Source of the DNA: Ga0077555 sp964500805
GTDB lineage: Bacteria; Pseudomonadota; Alphaproteobacteria; Rhizobiales; Hyphomicrobiaceae
Assembly (NCBI GenBank): GCA_964500805.1
Contig: CAZCQH010000032.1
Coordinates: 1 to 64,000 of the forward strand
Direction: 5' to 3'
Length of the DNA stretch: 64,000 nucleotides
Shown here: one piece after another, positions 29,101 through 36,605 of the stretch
Position numbering within the stretch: position 1 is the first letter of the stretch
Layout of the letters: each line of letters begins with the position of its first letter
Made by a program: the position numbers and the translations under genes
The notes under the pieces: model-generated
The model's input: the letters and a program-made list of their open reading frames with translations, nothing else
Database searches by the model: none
What the model was told of the DNA's origin: nothing

Positions 29101-29750
29101 TGGAGCGCTTGCAATACGAGTTCGCCGGCATCGGATTCTATCTCTCAGGCCATCCGCTCGATGAATACGGTGCGCTCCTGCCTAAGCTCGGTGTGCAGCG
29201 CTATGCAGAGTTCGAGGCCAAGGCGGGCCTCAGCATGACGGCGGGACGACTCGCTGGCATTGTCGTGTCCGCGCGCGAGCGCCGCTCGCAAAAGGGCAAC
29301 AAGTTCGCGTTCGCCATGTTCTCCGATGCCTCGGGCCAGTTCGAGGCCGTGATCTTCTCCGATACGCTCGCCCGCTGCGGTGACCTCCTCGAGCCCGGCA
29401 CGCCGGTGTTGATTTCGGTCGAAGCCGAGCGTGATGGCGAAACGGTGAAGATGCGCGTGCAAGGCATCGAACGGCTTGACGCTGCGGCGGCAAATGTCCA
29501 GCGCGGCTTGAAAGTCGTGCTCGACGCGCGCGCCTTCCAGATGCGCCAGGCTCGGATCGAGCAGATCAAGTCGCATCTGAAGCCTGGGGGCAAAACCGAG
29601 GTGCGCTTGGCGGTCGAGGTTGCCGGTGTGCCGGGTATCGCAGGCAGCCGCGCGCTGGAATTCGCGTTGCCCGGCCGCTATGAGATCGGCCCCATGCAGC
29701 GCGGCCAGATCACGACGATTCCCGGCGTGCTGGAGGTGGTGGAGATTTGA
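26196..29750 (+). CDS. dnaE: DNA polymerase III subunit alpha (DnaE1 type)
   Basis: Replicative polymerase, 1184 aa from a TTG at 26196 (LSTYQSKYLHLKARSAYSLLEG); the frame opens at 26127, also TTG, so the start is uncertain. The PHP domain covers ~1-280. The palm carries the catalytic acids in MPDFDIDFCQDRRDE, preceded by GPGRGSGAGSVVAW. The thumb/fingers include VGVFQLESTGM and YRPGPMDNIPTYINRKHG. An OB fold (AGIVVSARERRSQKGNKFAF) lies near the C terminus. The length and OB region fit DnaE1 better than SOS-type DnaE2. Bases ~26,030-27,100 are near 50-52% GC against ~65% afterwards, suggesting a mosaic gene. Confidence 0.95.
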   Translation: MSTYQSKYLHLKARSAYSLLEGAMQISKLAKLAVAEQMPALGLADRSNLFGALEFSDKLAAVGVQPIIGCFLNVNFNDRQLDNALPQKGRNDSPSAPAGFVALFAMNETGYCNLMKLSSEGYKAGIEGPGPQISSEQLHEHSDGLIALTGGPEGPLVTALNDGRPESAQDRVERLQRIFGNRLYIELQRYGLTGESEVEVELLRLAYNLGIPIVATNECYFAKPEDYEAHDALLCIAEGTYVTEDNRRRLTPNHWFKSAKDMVNLFADLEEATDNTIEIAKRCAYRPRGRKPILPAFVETKTGANDDERLNAEAAELKRQAEAGLRRRLDEVPLAEGFTREDYEKRLAYEVDVITEMKFPGYFLIVADFIQWSKKSGIPVGPGRGSGAGSVVAWALTITDLDPLRFGLLFERFLNPERVSMPDFDIDFCQDRRDEVIRYVQQKYGEDRVAQIITHGKLQARAVLRDVGRVLQMPYGQVDKLCKLVPNNPANPVTLRQAIDGEPRLQEAAKAEPVVARLLEISEKLEGLYRHASTHAAGMVIGDRPLDQLVPLYRDPKSNFPITQFNWKLVEAAGLVKFDFLGLKTLTVLQKAVELIEKGRGERIDLAHVPIAGDDPKVKASYELLAKADTVGVFQLESTGMRESLKRLKPDRFEDIIAMVALYRPGPMDNIPTYINRKHGDEPIEYPHQMIQPILEETYGVIIYQEQVIQIAQVMGGYSLGQADLLRRAMGKKDKNEMAAQQAKFIEGAVEKGVKREDAKYIFELVDKFAGYGFNKSHAAAYALVAYHTAYLKANYRPEFLAASMTLDLSNTDKLAMFASEARRSGIMIKPPCVNASGVEFGAEPAKGESRGAIRYALAALKNIGAAAVGTIVDQREAKGGYKDLGDFARRMDPKALNKRALETLAVSGAFDGLEKNRALVHGNVDQMMDVASQLHDEKESGQASLFGDAKSGGESMLKLRPVQMWTPMERLQYEFAGIGFYLSGHPLDEYGALLPKLGVQRYAEFEAKAGLSMTAGRLAGIVVSARERRSQKGNKFAFAMFSDASGQFEAVIFSDTLARCGDLLEPGTPVLISVEAERDGETVKMRVQGIERLDAAAANVQRGLKVVLDARAFQMRQARIEQIKSHLKPGGKTEVRLAVEVAGVPGIAGSRALEFALPGRYEIGPMQRGQITTIPGVLEVVEI

Positions 29751-29789
29751 GACGCTGATCGTCAGTGATATCGGTCGTACGGGACACAA

Positions 29790-29815
29790 GGGGTCGGACC
29801 CACGGGTCTGACCCC
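29790..29815. repeat. GTCAGACCC palindrome, copy 3
   Basis: Arms GGGGTCGGACCC and GGGTCTGACCCC around AC, with one mismatch that becomes a G-U pair in RNA. It lies 39 bp after the dnaE stop, between dnaE and the convergent LLM gene at 29830. Confidence 0.9.
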
Positions 29816-29829
29816 GACCGTTCGGATAT

Positions 29830-30876
29830 TCACGCCAATGCCGGCATCACGTGATTGCGGAAGAGCGTCAGGCTCTGCGCAGTCTGCTCGAATGTCATCG
29901 GACCCAGGCGGAACTGGATGATCATGCCGCCGGCGCCGGTCTTGGCAATGGGCGCGAGCTTGCGGGCGACGGTTGCCGGTGAGCCGTGCACGAGGCCGTG
30001 CTCGAGGGAAAGCCGCGCCGGCGCCGCTGTGCCTGATGAAGGCGGCGGCGCGATGGACAGCCCTTGCTCGCGGATCACCTTGTCGCGCATGGTGGCGCGT
30101 AGCTCGTTCATCGCCTGGAACGCGGGAACGGCGATGCGCTCGGCTTCGTCATCAGTTTCAGCGACAACGACGTTGCGCCAGATCCAGCACTGACGGGCCA
30201 GCTCCAGGATCTCCGCCTCGCCGGCACCGGCCTCGCGCAGCGTCTTGCGATAGAGGTCCATGCGCTCGGCAATCGTTACGTCGGACTGGATGTTGAGCAT
30301 GAACGGCTGGCGGTGACGCGCGATCTCGACCATGCCGTGCTCCGTGGCGGCGGCGCGAATGATCGGGGGATGCGGCTTCGTGCGTGGCGCCGGGCGCAGC
30401 GCGGGCAACTTGAACGTGAAGTACTTGCCCTGATGATCGACAGGCTCGCCGGTCCAAGCCTTGAGCCTGAAGGCTTCAGCTTCGTCGAAACGCTCCTGCG
30501 CTTCCGCGGGATCGATGCCGTAGCCCTGATAGTCGTAGATGTTGTACGCCGTGCCACGGCCAAGCCCGAGGATGAGACGGCCATTGGAGAGATGGTCGAT
30601 GAGCGCTGCCTGCTCGGCAAATCGCGTCGGGTGATGCAGTGCCATCTGCGCGACGGCGAATCCGATCTTGGCGCGCGAGGTCACCGTCGCGAGTGCGGCG
30701 GCAAAGCTGACCGGATCGGCGTAGGCGCAAATGCCATCGAAGTGGTGCTCGGCGAGCCAGATGACATCGAAGCCCAGACGGTCGGTGAGGTGCGCCTCCT
30801 CGACCGTCTCGTGGATGATGCGGCCGTCGTCGGCGGTCGACCGGCTCTCGGGGAAGAGGAAGTTCGAGAATTGCAC
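29830..30876 (-). CDS. LLM class flavin-dependent oxidoreductase
   Basis: Luciferase-like monooxygenase of 348 aa starting MQFSNFLFPESRS. Landmarks are FDVIWLAEHHFDG, the flavin-facing RAKIGFAVAQMALHHPTRFAEQ, LSNGRLILGLGRGTAYNIYDY and the C-terminal GAGGMIIQFRLGPM. It is the last gene of a minus-strand run that also holds a tripartite tricarboxylate transporter, so it may oxidise the imported organic acid or a derivative. That link is context only. A palindromic repeat separates it from the upstream substrate-binding gene. Confidence 0.88.
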   Translation of the reverse strand: MQFSNFLFPESRSTADDGRIIHETVEEAHLTDRLGFDVIWLAEHHFDGICAYADPVSFAAALATVTSRAKIGFAVAQMALHHPTRFAEQAALIDHLSNGRLILGLGRGTAYNIYDYQGYGIDPAEAQERFDEAEAFRLKAWTGEPVDHQGKYFTFKLPALRPAPRTKPHPPIIRAAATEHGMVEIARHRQPFMLNIQSDVTIAERMDLYRKTLREAGAGEAEILELARQCWIWRNVVVAETDDEAERIAVPAFQAMNELRATMRDKVIREQGLSIAPPPSSGTAAPARLSLEHGLVHGSPATVARKLAPIAKTGAGGMIIQFRLGPMTFEQTAQSLTLFRNHVMPALA

Positions 30877-30910
30877 GGTCGTTCCTTTATGACGTGTCCG
30901 GGGCTCTCAA

Positions 30911-30961
30911 GAGGTCAGACCCATGAGTCTGACCCCGACCGTCGATGGGTCTGCCCCGTCC
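30911..30961. repeat. GTCAGACCC palindrome, copy 4, with an extra half-site
   Basis: GAGGTCAGACCC-AT-GAGTCTGACCCC at 30911-30936, followed by a further partial right arm GATGGGTCTGCCCCGTCC at 30944-30961. It begins 5 bp upstream of the stop of the substrate-binding gene (30966, minus strand), i.e. immediately 3' of that gene. Confidence 0.85.
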
Positions 30962-30965
30962 GGGT

Positions 30966-31943
30966 TCACTTCTGCTGCCGCGTCTTGGCCCACTCGAAGT
31001 ACTTCTTCGCTGTCGCGTGCATGTCGTCGTAGTACTTCTGGTACTCGGCACCGGTCATGATCTTGATGGCGAGGCCGACCTCTTCGAGCTTCTTGACGTG
31101 CTCGGCATCCTCCATCGCCTTCTTCAACGTCTCGGTGAGCTTGGCGAGTGCCTTCGGGTCCATGTTCTTCGGGCCGGCAATGCCGCGCGTCGAATTCATG
31201 ACCACTGTCGGGAGCCCGAGCTCCTTCGTCGTTGGAACGTTGGGCAGAAACTTGGACCGCTCGGGGTCCATCACGGCGAGGACGCGCACCTGACCGGCCT
31301 GCGCCTGCTTCACGACCGAACCCACGTTGTCGAACGACACCTCGATGTTGCCAGCGAGCGTTTCCTTCAGCATCGGCGCGCCGCCATCGAGATGCACGAT
31401 ACGGAAGGAGGCGCCGGGCACCGCCTCCTCAAGCATGAGGATCGCCAAGTGGTCGTCCGACATGATGCCCGTGGTCGCGGCCTTGACCGTTCCTGGATTC
31501 TTTTTCGCCGCATCGATGACGTCTTGCAAAGTCTTGAACGGGCTATCGGCTCGCACCCAGATGATGCCGGGATCCAGCACCTGATTGATGATCGGCGTGA
31601 AGCTCTTGATGTCGAAAAGCGATTGGCGTTCCGGATCGACGATCACGGTGTTGGTCGCCGGCAGGTTGATGAAGCCGACGTAGTAGCCGTCGCCTTTCTG
31701 GCGGGAGAGCTCTGTCCATCCGACCTGGCCACCGGCGCCTGCCTTGTTGAGCACAACGATCGGCTGGCCGATCTGCTTTTCGGCGATCGAGGCGACGATA
31801 CGGGCTGCCACATCGGTCGACCCGCCGGCCGGGAACGCGACCATCAGGTTGAGGGGCTTCGAAGGGAAGTCCTGTGCGATGGCCGAACTCGCGCCGAGGG
31901 CAAGGGCGAGGCCGAGCGTGGTCGTGAAATGACGGAAGCGCAT
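30966..31943 (-). CDS. Bug-family tripartite tricarboxylate transporter substrate-binding protein (1)
   Basis: Periplasmic binding protein of 325 aa. The ATG at 31941-31943 has AAGGAG upstream and starts a signal peptide (MRFRHFTTTLGLALALG, cleaved near AIAQ). The mature start DFPSKPLNLMVAFPAGGSTDVAAR is the Bug signature, with AGAGGQVGWTELSRQKGDGY next and PNVPTTKELGLP in domain 2. It would bind an organic acid for the TctAB permease. It is about 60% similar by eye to the protein encoded just upstream (32048-33010), so it is a likely tandem duplicate. Confidence 0.92.
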   Translation of the reverse strand: MRFRHFTTTLGLALALGASSAIAQDFPSKPLNLMVAFPAGGSTDVAARIVASIAEKQIGQPIVVLNKAGAGGQVGWTELSRQKGDGYYVGFINLPATNTVIVDPERQSLFDIKSFTPIINQVLDPGIIWVRADSPFKTLQDVIDAAKKNPGTVKAATTGIMSDDHLAILMLEEAVPGASFRIVHLDGGAPMLKETLAGNIEVSFDNVGSVVKQAQAGQVRVLAVMDPERSKFLPNVPTTKELGLPTVVMNSTRGIAGPKNMDPKALAKLTETLKKAMEDAEHVKKLEEVGLAIKIMTGAEYQKYYDDMHATAKKYFEWAKTRQQK

Positions 31944-32047
31944 TTTCGTTTCTCCTTGGACGTGACGGCGGGTGCGGTGGGGTTTGACACCGCACTCAAA
32001 AGTCGGAGACCTGCCGCGGCAGTTGCTGCAAGTTTCCGAGCCTTGTG

Positions 32048-33010
32048 TCACTGTGGCCGCTTCTTGGCCCAGTCGGTGTACTTGCGCGCTTTCTCATGCT
32101 CCTCCGTCCATAGCGCTGCGAAGCCCGCTGCGTCGAGCGCCTTGATGGCGAGGCCCTGCTCCTCCATGCGCTTGTTGTGATCTGGATCGTTCATGGCCTT
32201 GAGGAAGGCCGTCTCGAGGACCTTGACCACGGCCGGCGGTATGCCTTTGGGCCCTGCGATGCCGCGCGTCGAGCTCGAGATGACGGTCGGAAAACCTTGC
32301 TCGGCTGCAGTCGGCACATCGGGCATGAACTTGGATCGCTGCTTATCGGTGACCGCAAGCACGCGGATCTGTCCAGCCTTCAGTGGCTTGACGCCGCTGC
32401 CGACGTTGTCGAACGACACATCGACGTTGCCGCCGAGGGTTTCCTTCAACTGCACGGCGGCGCCGTCGAGGTGGACGATGCGAAACTTGGCGCCAGTTGC
32501 CTCCTCAGTCATCAGGATGTTCAAGTGATCGTCGGACAGAATGCCGGTGGTCGAGGCTTTCAGCGTGCCGGGGGCCGCCTTTGCCGCGTCGACAAGCTCC
32601 TTCAGCGTCTTGTGCGGGCTCTCGGCGCGGACCCAGATGATGCCAGGATCCTGCACGTGGTTGACGATGTGCGTGAACGACTTTTCGTCGAAGATCGCCT
32701 GTCGCTCGGGATCGAGGATCACCGTGTTGGTGCCCGGCATGATGATGAAGGCGATTGTGTAACCGTCAGGCTTGGAGCGCGCGAGCTCGGTCCAGGCGAC
32801 CTGGCCGCCGGCGCCGACCTTGTTCACGATCACGACGGGCTGCTTGAGGTCCTTCTCGACGATGGACCCGAGGATGCGCGCAGCGATGTCCGTCGGCCCG
32901 CCGGCGGGTGCGGAGACCATGAGATTGATGGGGCGCTCCGGGAACGTCTGGGCGTTGGCGGCTGTGATGGCGAGCCAGCCGAAGATGAGGGAGCACAACA
33001 GTCGCAACAT
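32048..33010 (-). CDS. Bug-family tripartite tricarboxylate transporter substrate-binding protein (2)
   Basis: Periplasmic binding protein of 320 aa with a signal peptide (MLRLLCSLIFGWLAITAANA). The mature protein begins QTFPERPINLMVSAPAGGPTDIAAR; it also has VGAGGQVAWTELARSKPDGY and MPDVPTAAEQGFP, collinear with the neighbouring copy. It lies directly downstream of tctA, separated by a palindromic repeat. Two binding proteins served by one permease could broaden the substrate range. Ligand unknown. Confidence 0.92.
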   Translation of the reverse strand: MLRLLCSLIFGWLAITAANAQTFPERPINLMVSAPAGGPTDIAARILGSIVEKDLKQPVVIVNKVGAGGQVAWTELARSKPDGYTIAFIIMPGTNTVILDPERQAIFDEKSFTHIVNHVQDPGIIWVRAESPHKTLKELVDAAKAAPGTLKASTTGILSDDHLNILMTEEATGAKFRIVHLDGAAVQLKETLGGNVDVSFDNVGSGVKPLKAGQIRVLAVTDKQRSKFMPDVPTAAEQGFPTVISSSTRGIAGPKGIPPAVVKVLETAFLKAMNDPDHNKRMEEQGLAIKALDAAGFAALWTEEHEKARKYTDWAKKRPQ

Positions 33011-33075
33011 GGGTGTTTCTCCGTGGTCGTGCCGGTTCGTTTTGTGAGTTTCCGGCGATCTCTCATTCCACCAAA

Positions 33076-33101
33076 GGCGTCAGACCCGTGGGTCTGACCC
33101 C
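33076..33101. repeat. GTCAGACCC palindrome, copy 5
   Basis: GGCGTCAGACCC-GT-GGGTCTGACCCC, 12-bp arms with one mismatch. It lies 13 bp 3' of the tctA stop (minus strand), between tctA and the second binding-protein gene. Confidence 0.9.
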
Positions 33102-33113
33102 GTCCATTGAGCT

Positions 33114-34610
33114 TCAGTCTCCTCCGCCTTCGCGGATCTCTTTCGGGGCAAGCTGCAGGGCGGCGACCACCAGGATAGTGGCAGACGCGATCAGCAGGAA
33201 CAGAGTGATCGGCCGCGTGAAGAAGATCGAGTAGTCGCCGGCCGACATCTCGAGCGAGGTGCGCAGCGATTTCTCCAATTGTGGGCCGAGGATCATGCCG
33301 AGCACAGCGGGCGCCAGCGGAAAATCGAGCTTGCGCAAGAGATAGCCGATGATGCCGAAGAGGAGCATCATCCACACATCGAACACGCTCTGATTGATCG
33401 AATAGGCGCCGAGAATGCAGAACAGCAACGTCCCAACGCAGATATACTGGTAGGGCACCTCCAGAATCTTCGCCCAGAGGCCGACCAGCGGCAGGTTCAG
33501 GATCAGCAGCAGCACGTTGCCGACGAAGAAGCTCGCAATCACCGCCCAGACGAGCTCCGGCTTTTCTTGGAACAGAAACGGGCCCGGAGTGAGACCATTG
33601 ACGATGAAGGCGCCCATCAGCACAGCGATGGTTGGCGACGACGGGATGCCGAGCGTCAGCAGCGGCACCATCGACGCGTTGGCGTAGGAGTTGTTCGCGG
33701 TCTCGGGACCTGCCACGCCTTCGATGGCGCCCTTGCCGAACTGCTCGGGGTTCTTCGACATCCTCTTCTCGAGAATGTAAGACATGAAAGTCGGTATGAT
33801 GGCACCGACGCCCGGGATGAGGCCCAAGAAGAATCCGAGACCGGTGCCGCGAACGATGGCGCCGAGCGAGCGGTTCCATTCGTCGCGGTCAGGGAGCAAC
33901 CTCGAAAGATTGGTTTTGACCACTTCTTTCATTGGTCTCTCGGCGGTGGTCAGGATCTCGGCAACGCCGAAGAGACCCATCACGACAGGAATGAATCCAA
34001 TGCCGTCGTAGAGGTCGGGCACGCCGAACGTGAACCGGGGTGCGCCGCGTACAGGATCGATGCCGATCATGGCGATGAGCAGGCCGACCACCGTCATCAG
34101 GATGCCGGCGATGAGCGATCGCCCGGCGAGGCCAGTCACCAGACAGAGTCCGACCAGCATTAGCGCAAAGAATTCAGGCGGACCGAAACTCAAGGCCAGC
34201 GTCGAGAGCGGTTTGGCGACCACGACGAGCGCGATCGTCGCCGCAATGCCGCCGATGAACGAGCCGATGGCGGCGATGCCGAGCGCCGTCCCGCCCCGGC
34301 CTTGCTTGGCCATTTGGAAGCCGTCGATGCATGTGATGACGGACGCCGCTTCGCCGGGCACGTTGAGCAGCACCGAGGTGATCGTGCCGCCGTACATGGC
34401 GCCGTAGTAGATGGCGCAGAGCATGATGATGGCGCCCGTGGCATCGAGCTTGAAGGTCAACGGAATGAGGATCGCGGTGCCGGCGGCCGGGCCAACGCCA
34501 GGCAGCACGCCGATCAAGGTGCCGAGTACGCAGCCGATCAGCGCGAAGGCGAGATTGCCCGGCGAGAGAGCGGCTGCAAAGCCGTTGAGAAGAAAGCCCA
34601 GCGTATCCAT
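33114..34610 (-). CDS. tctA: tripartite tricarboxylate transporter large permease TctA
   Basis: Integral membrane permease of 498 aa with about 11-12 hydrophobic segments. The N-terminal GTLIGVLPGVGPAAGTAILI motif is the TctA signature and recurs as FFLGLIPGVGAIIPTFMSY in the second half, reflecting the internal duplication of the family. Other landmarks are YYGAMYGGTITSVLLNVPGE and EGVAGPETANNSYANASMVP. It imports a carboxylate with TctB and a periplasmic Bug protein using the ion gradient. tctB ends 8 bp upstream, so the two are cotranscribed. Confidence 0.95.
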   Translation of the reverse strand: MDTLGFLLNGFAAALSPGNLAFALIGCVLGTLIGVLPGVGPAAGTAILIPLTFKLDATGAIIMLCAIYYGAMYGGTITSVLLNVPGEAASVITCIDGFQMAKQGRGGTALGIAAIGSFIGGIAATIALVVVAKPLSTLALSFGPPEFFALMLVGLCLVTGLAGRSLIAGILMTVVGLLIAMIGIDPVRGAPRFTFGVPDLYDGIGFIPVVMGLFGVAEILTTAERPMKEVVKTNLSRLLPDRDEWNRSLGAIVRGTGLGFFLGLIPGVGAIIPTFMSYILEKRMSKNPEQFGKGAIEGVAGPETANNSYANASMVPLLTLGIPSSPTIAVLMGAFIVNGLTPGPFLFQEKPELVWAVIASFFVGNVLLLILNLPLVGLWAKILEVPYQYICVGTLLFCILGAYSINQSVFDVWMMLLFGIIGYLLRKLDFPLAPAVLGMILGPQLEKSLRTSLEMSAGDYSIFFTRPITLFLLIASATILVVAALQLAPKEIREGGGD

Positions 34611-34618
34611 CCCGCCCC

Positions 34619-35326
34619 CTAGAGCCCGATGACCTTGAAGACGTGGTCGAAGGGACCGATCGGCAGCGGAACCTTGAGCCAGTGATAGAACACGTGGAAC
34701 ACGCCGAGGCTCGCCGTCAGCATGAAAATCACGATCGCGGGGATCGAGCGAATGCCGAGAGCGGCAAGCAACAGACCTGAGAACAGCAGCGCCGTGACGC
34801 GGAAGCCGAGCGGGTCGAGGCAGGCGGCGGCCAGTGCCAGGAGTCCGACTATCGCCAGCATGCGCAGAAATGCGCCTTCATCCTCCGAAAGGCCCGAGCG
34901 GTTCGGCCAGATCGCGAGCCCGAGCGCCGCGACCGCCGCGATGGCGCTGGCAGCGAGCCGGCGCATCACACCTGGTTCGTCTCCCGCGATCGGATTCAAG
35001 AACGGCAGTGTCGGAAAGCGCCAAAGCACGAAGCAGAGCAACAGGCCGAGGACCAACGCCATCGCTTTCATGCCCGGTCGCGTGACCGGGTAGATGGCGT
35101 GACCGTTGTCATCTGGCTGCCGGCGCACCTCCATGATCAGAAGCGTGCCGAGAACGATGCCAATCAGGCTGAGCCAGAACGGAAAAAATCCGGGGCCAGG
35201 CCCGAGCGCGTCCTTCAACGGCAGTGGGCGGCTGTTCAAGACGGCGCTGCCAAAAATATCGAGCCACATCGCAAACGCGAAGAGCACAAGCAAGCAAAGG
35301 CTTGCGATTTGCCAGCCGCGTTTCAC
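34619..35326 (-). CDS. tctB: tripartite tricarboxylate transporter small permease TctB
   Basis: Membrane protein of 235 aa. The first segment (WQIASLCLLVLFAFAMWLDI) is followed by LGPGPGFFPFWLSLIGIVLG, the usual TctB hallmark, and there are three to four further hydrophobic stretches ending GVFHVFYHWLKVPLPIGPF. It is longer than many TctB proteins because of a Gly/Ala-rich central segment. It is first in the operon tctB-tctA-SBP-SBP-LLM on the minus strand, 120 bp from the LLM gene at 35447. Confidence 0.9.
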   Translation of the reverse strand: MKRGWQIASLCLLVLFAFAMWLDIFGSAVLNSRPLPLKDALGPGPGFFPFWLSLIGIVLGTLLIMEVRRQPDDNGHAIYPVTRPGMKAMALVLGLLLCFVLWRFPTLPFLNPIAGDEPGVMRRLAASAIAAVAALGLAIWPNRSGLSEDEGAFLRMLAIVGLLALAAACLDPLGFRVTALLFSGLLLAALGIRSIPAIVIFMLTASLGVFHVFYHWLKVPLPIGPFDHVFKVIGL

Positions 35327-35446
35327 GCGCTCCCTCCCGACCAGGCGTCTTTTGCAAAAAGGCTAGCGGCTCTCAGCTGCGATAGCAACGCAAGGGACGC
35401 AGGGGACCTGTGCGCTGACGGGGAAGCGGGCCCGCACAGCGGCTTG

Positions 35447-36406
35447 TCAGCTGCGCGCCTGCGGGATGACGTCCTTGGCCAGCGCCTCGACGATGTCGAG
35501 AGATTGATTGAGATCATTGCTCTCGAAGGAGATGATGACGTGGTCGACGCCGACGGCGGCGAACGCGCGCGCATCCTCGGCGATTTCGGCGGCGGAGCCC
35601 GTGAAGCTGACGCGGGTGCCATCGGCATCCTTTCGGGCCGCGCCGAGGACGAATCCATTGGCGTAGATGGCCACATCGATCTTGGCGGGGTCACGTCCGG
35701 CCGCCTCGGCTTCGCGGCGCATGTCCGCGAGTGCGGCAGCGAACGCTTGCGGCTTGTCGAGCGGTTCTGCCGGATTGCGGATGACGGGATACCAGCCATC
35801 GCCGAGTCGGGCCGCGCGCCGCCGTGCGGCCTTGCCCTCGCCGCCGATCCAGATCGGTGGTCCGGAGCGCTGCACGGGTTTCGGCTCCATCTTGATGCGA
35901 TCGAAGGAGACGTGGTCGTCGGCAAAGCGCGGTGAGCTCTGTGTCCACAGCTCACGGAAGGCACGAATGAAGCTGTCCGTTGCCGCGCCGCGCTTCTTGA
36001 ATTCAGTGGCGCCGAGGGCATCGATTTCCTCCTCGAGCCAGCCGACGCCGCAGCCGACGGTGAGACGGCCTTTGGTCAGGATGTCGATCGTCGCCAGCTG
36101 CTTGGCCGCGAGGATCGGATGCCGGTGTGGCACCACCATCACCGAGGTGAGCAATCGGATGCTGTTCGTCAGCGCGCCGGCAAACGTCAGGCACGACAGC
36201 TGTTCAAGAGCGTATCCACTGCCGATAGAGGGATGCTTGCCGTCGGGCGCGTAGGGGTAGCGGCTGTCCGAGGTGTCGGGAAATACGATGTGGTCGGGCA
36301 TGCCGAGGTACGTGAAGCCGAGCCGCTCAGCTTGTTCGACCCGGGCCTTGATGCCATCCGGCGTGCCGGTTGCGCCGCGCGGTCCGATTGCAATGCCGAA
36401 GTCCAT
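35447..36406 (-). CDS. LLM class oxidoreductase, F420-dependent-type subgroup
   Basis: Luciferase-like protein of 319 aa: MDFGIAIGPRG, LGFTYLGMPDHIVFP, RLLTSVMVVPHRHPILAAKQ, LSTGRLTV-like TKGRLTVGCGVGWLEEEIDAL and GPPIWIGGEGKAARRRAAR. The pattern fits the subgroup usually annotated as F420-dependent (TIGR03619-like), although the cofactor in alphaproteobacteria may be a flavin. It lies just upstream of tctB on the same strand with a 120-bp gap and could be part of the same cluster. Substrate unknown. Confidence 0.87.
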   Translation of the reverse strand: MDFGIAIGPRGATGTPDGIKARVEQAERLGFTYLGMPDHIVFPDTSDSRYPYAPDGKHPSIGSGYALEQLSCLTFAGALTNSIRLLTSVMVVPHRHPILAAKQLATIDILTKGRLTVGCGVGWLEEEIDALGATEFKKRGAATDSFIRAFRELWTQSSPRFADDHVSFDRIKMEPKPVQRSGPPIWIGGEGKAARRRAARLGDGWYPVIRNPAEPLDKPQAFAAALADMRREAEAAGRDPAKIDVAIYANGFVLGAARKDADGTRVSFTGSAAEIAEDARAFAAVGVDHVIISFESNDLNQSLDIVEALAKDVIPQARS

Positions 36407-36519
36407 GGGTGCGATCCTTGGTTCATCGTTGGTCGTTCGTCGAGCGTAGCGCGTCGTGGCAAATCACTCAGGAAAAATTTTCGCGTATGTCCCGGGGGTG
36501 CCCGTCCTGCAATGCAAAA

Positions 36520-36574
36520 AAGGGGGCGGGTTTGGGAGGGTCTCCCTCCCAAATGGGTGCGGGCGATAGCCCGC
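36520..36574 (-). terminator. hairpin pair 3' of the isoaspartyl peptidase gene
   Basis: Two perfect stems follow the stop at 36606 on the minus strand: GCGGGC-GATA-GCCCGC (36559-36574), then TTTGGGAGGG-TCT-CCCTCCCAAA (36531-36553). On the minus strand the second stem is followed after about nine C-rich bases by a run of six T. This fits an intrinsic terminator, though the T-run is not immediately adjacent. Confidence 0.55.
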
Positions 36575-36605
36575 TTGTGCAACCATGCTCGCAGCGAAGC
36601 CGTCA

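Noticed and set aside
26127..29750. Reading the dnaE gene as SOS-type DnaE2 (ImuC)
   Set aside because: Length (~1184 aa), the OB-fold C terminus and the YELLAKADTVGVFQLES region fit DnaE1; no imuA/imuB neighbours. Only the LexA-type box points the other way.
30945..32180. 411-codon plus-strand frame opposite the first Bug gene
   Set aside because: Antisense shadow; the Bug protein has a signal peptide, ribosome site and family signature.
33279..34163. 294-codon plus-strand frame opposite tctA
   Set aside because: Highly charged translation with no motif, antisense to a clear TctA permease.
34686..34701. CACGTGGAACA half-match to a parS variant
   Set aside because: Only the right half fits; four mismatches in the left half and it lies within tctB coding sequence.
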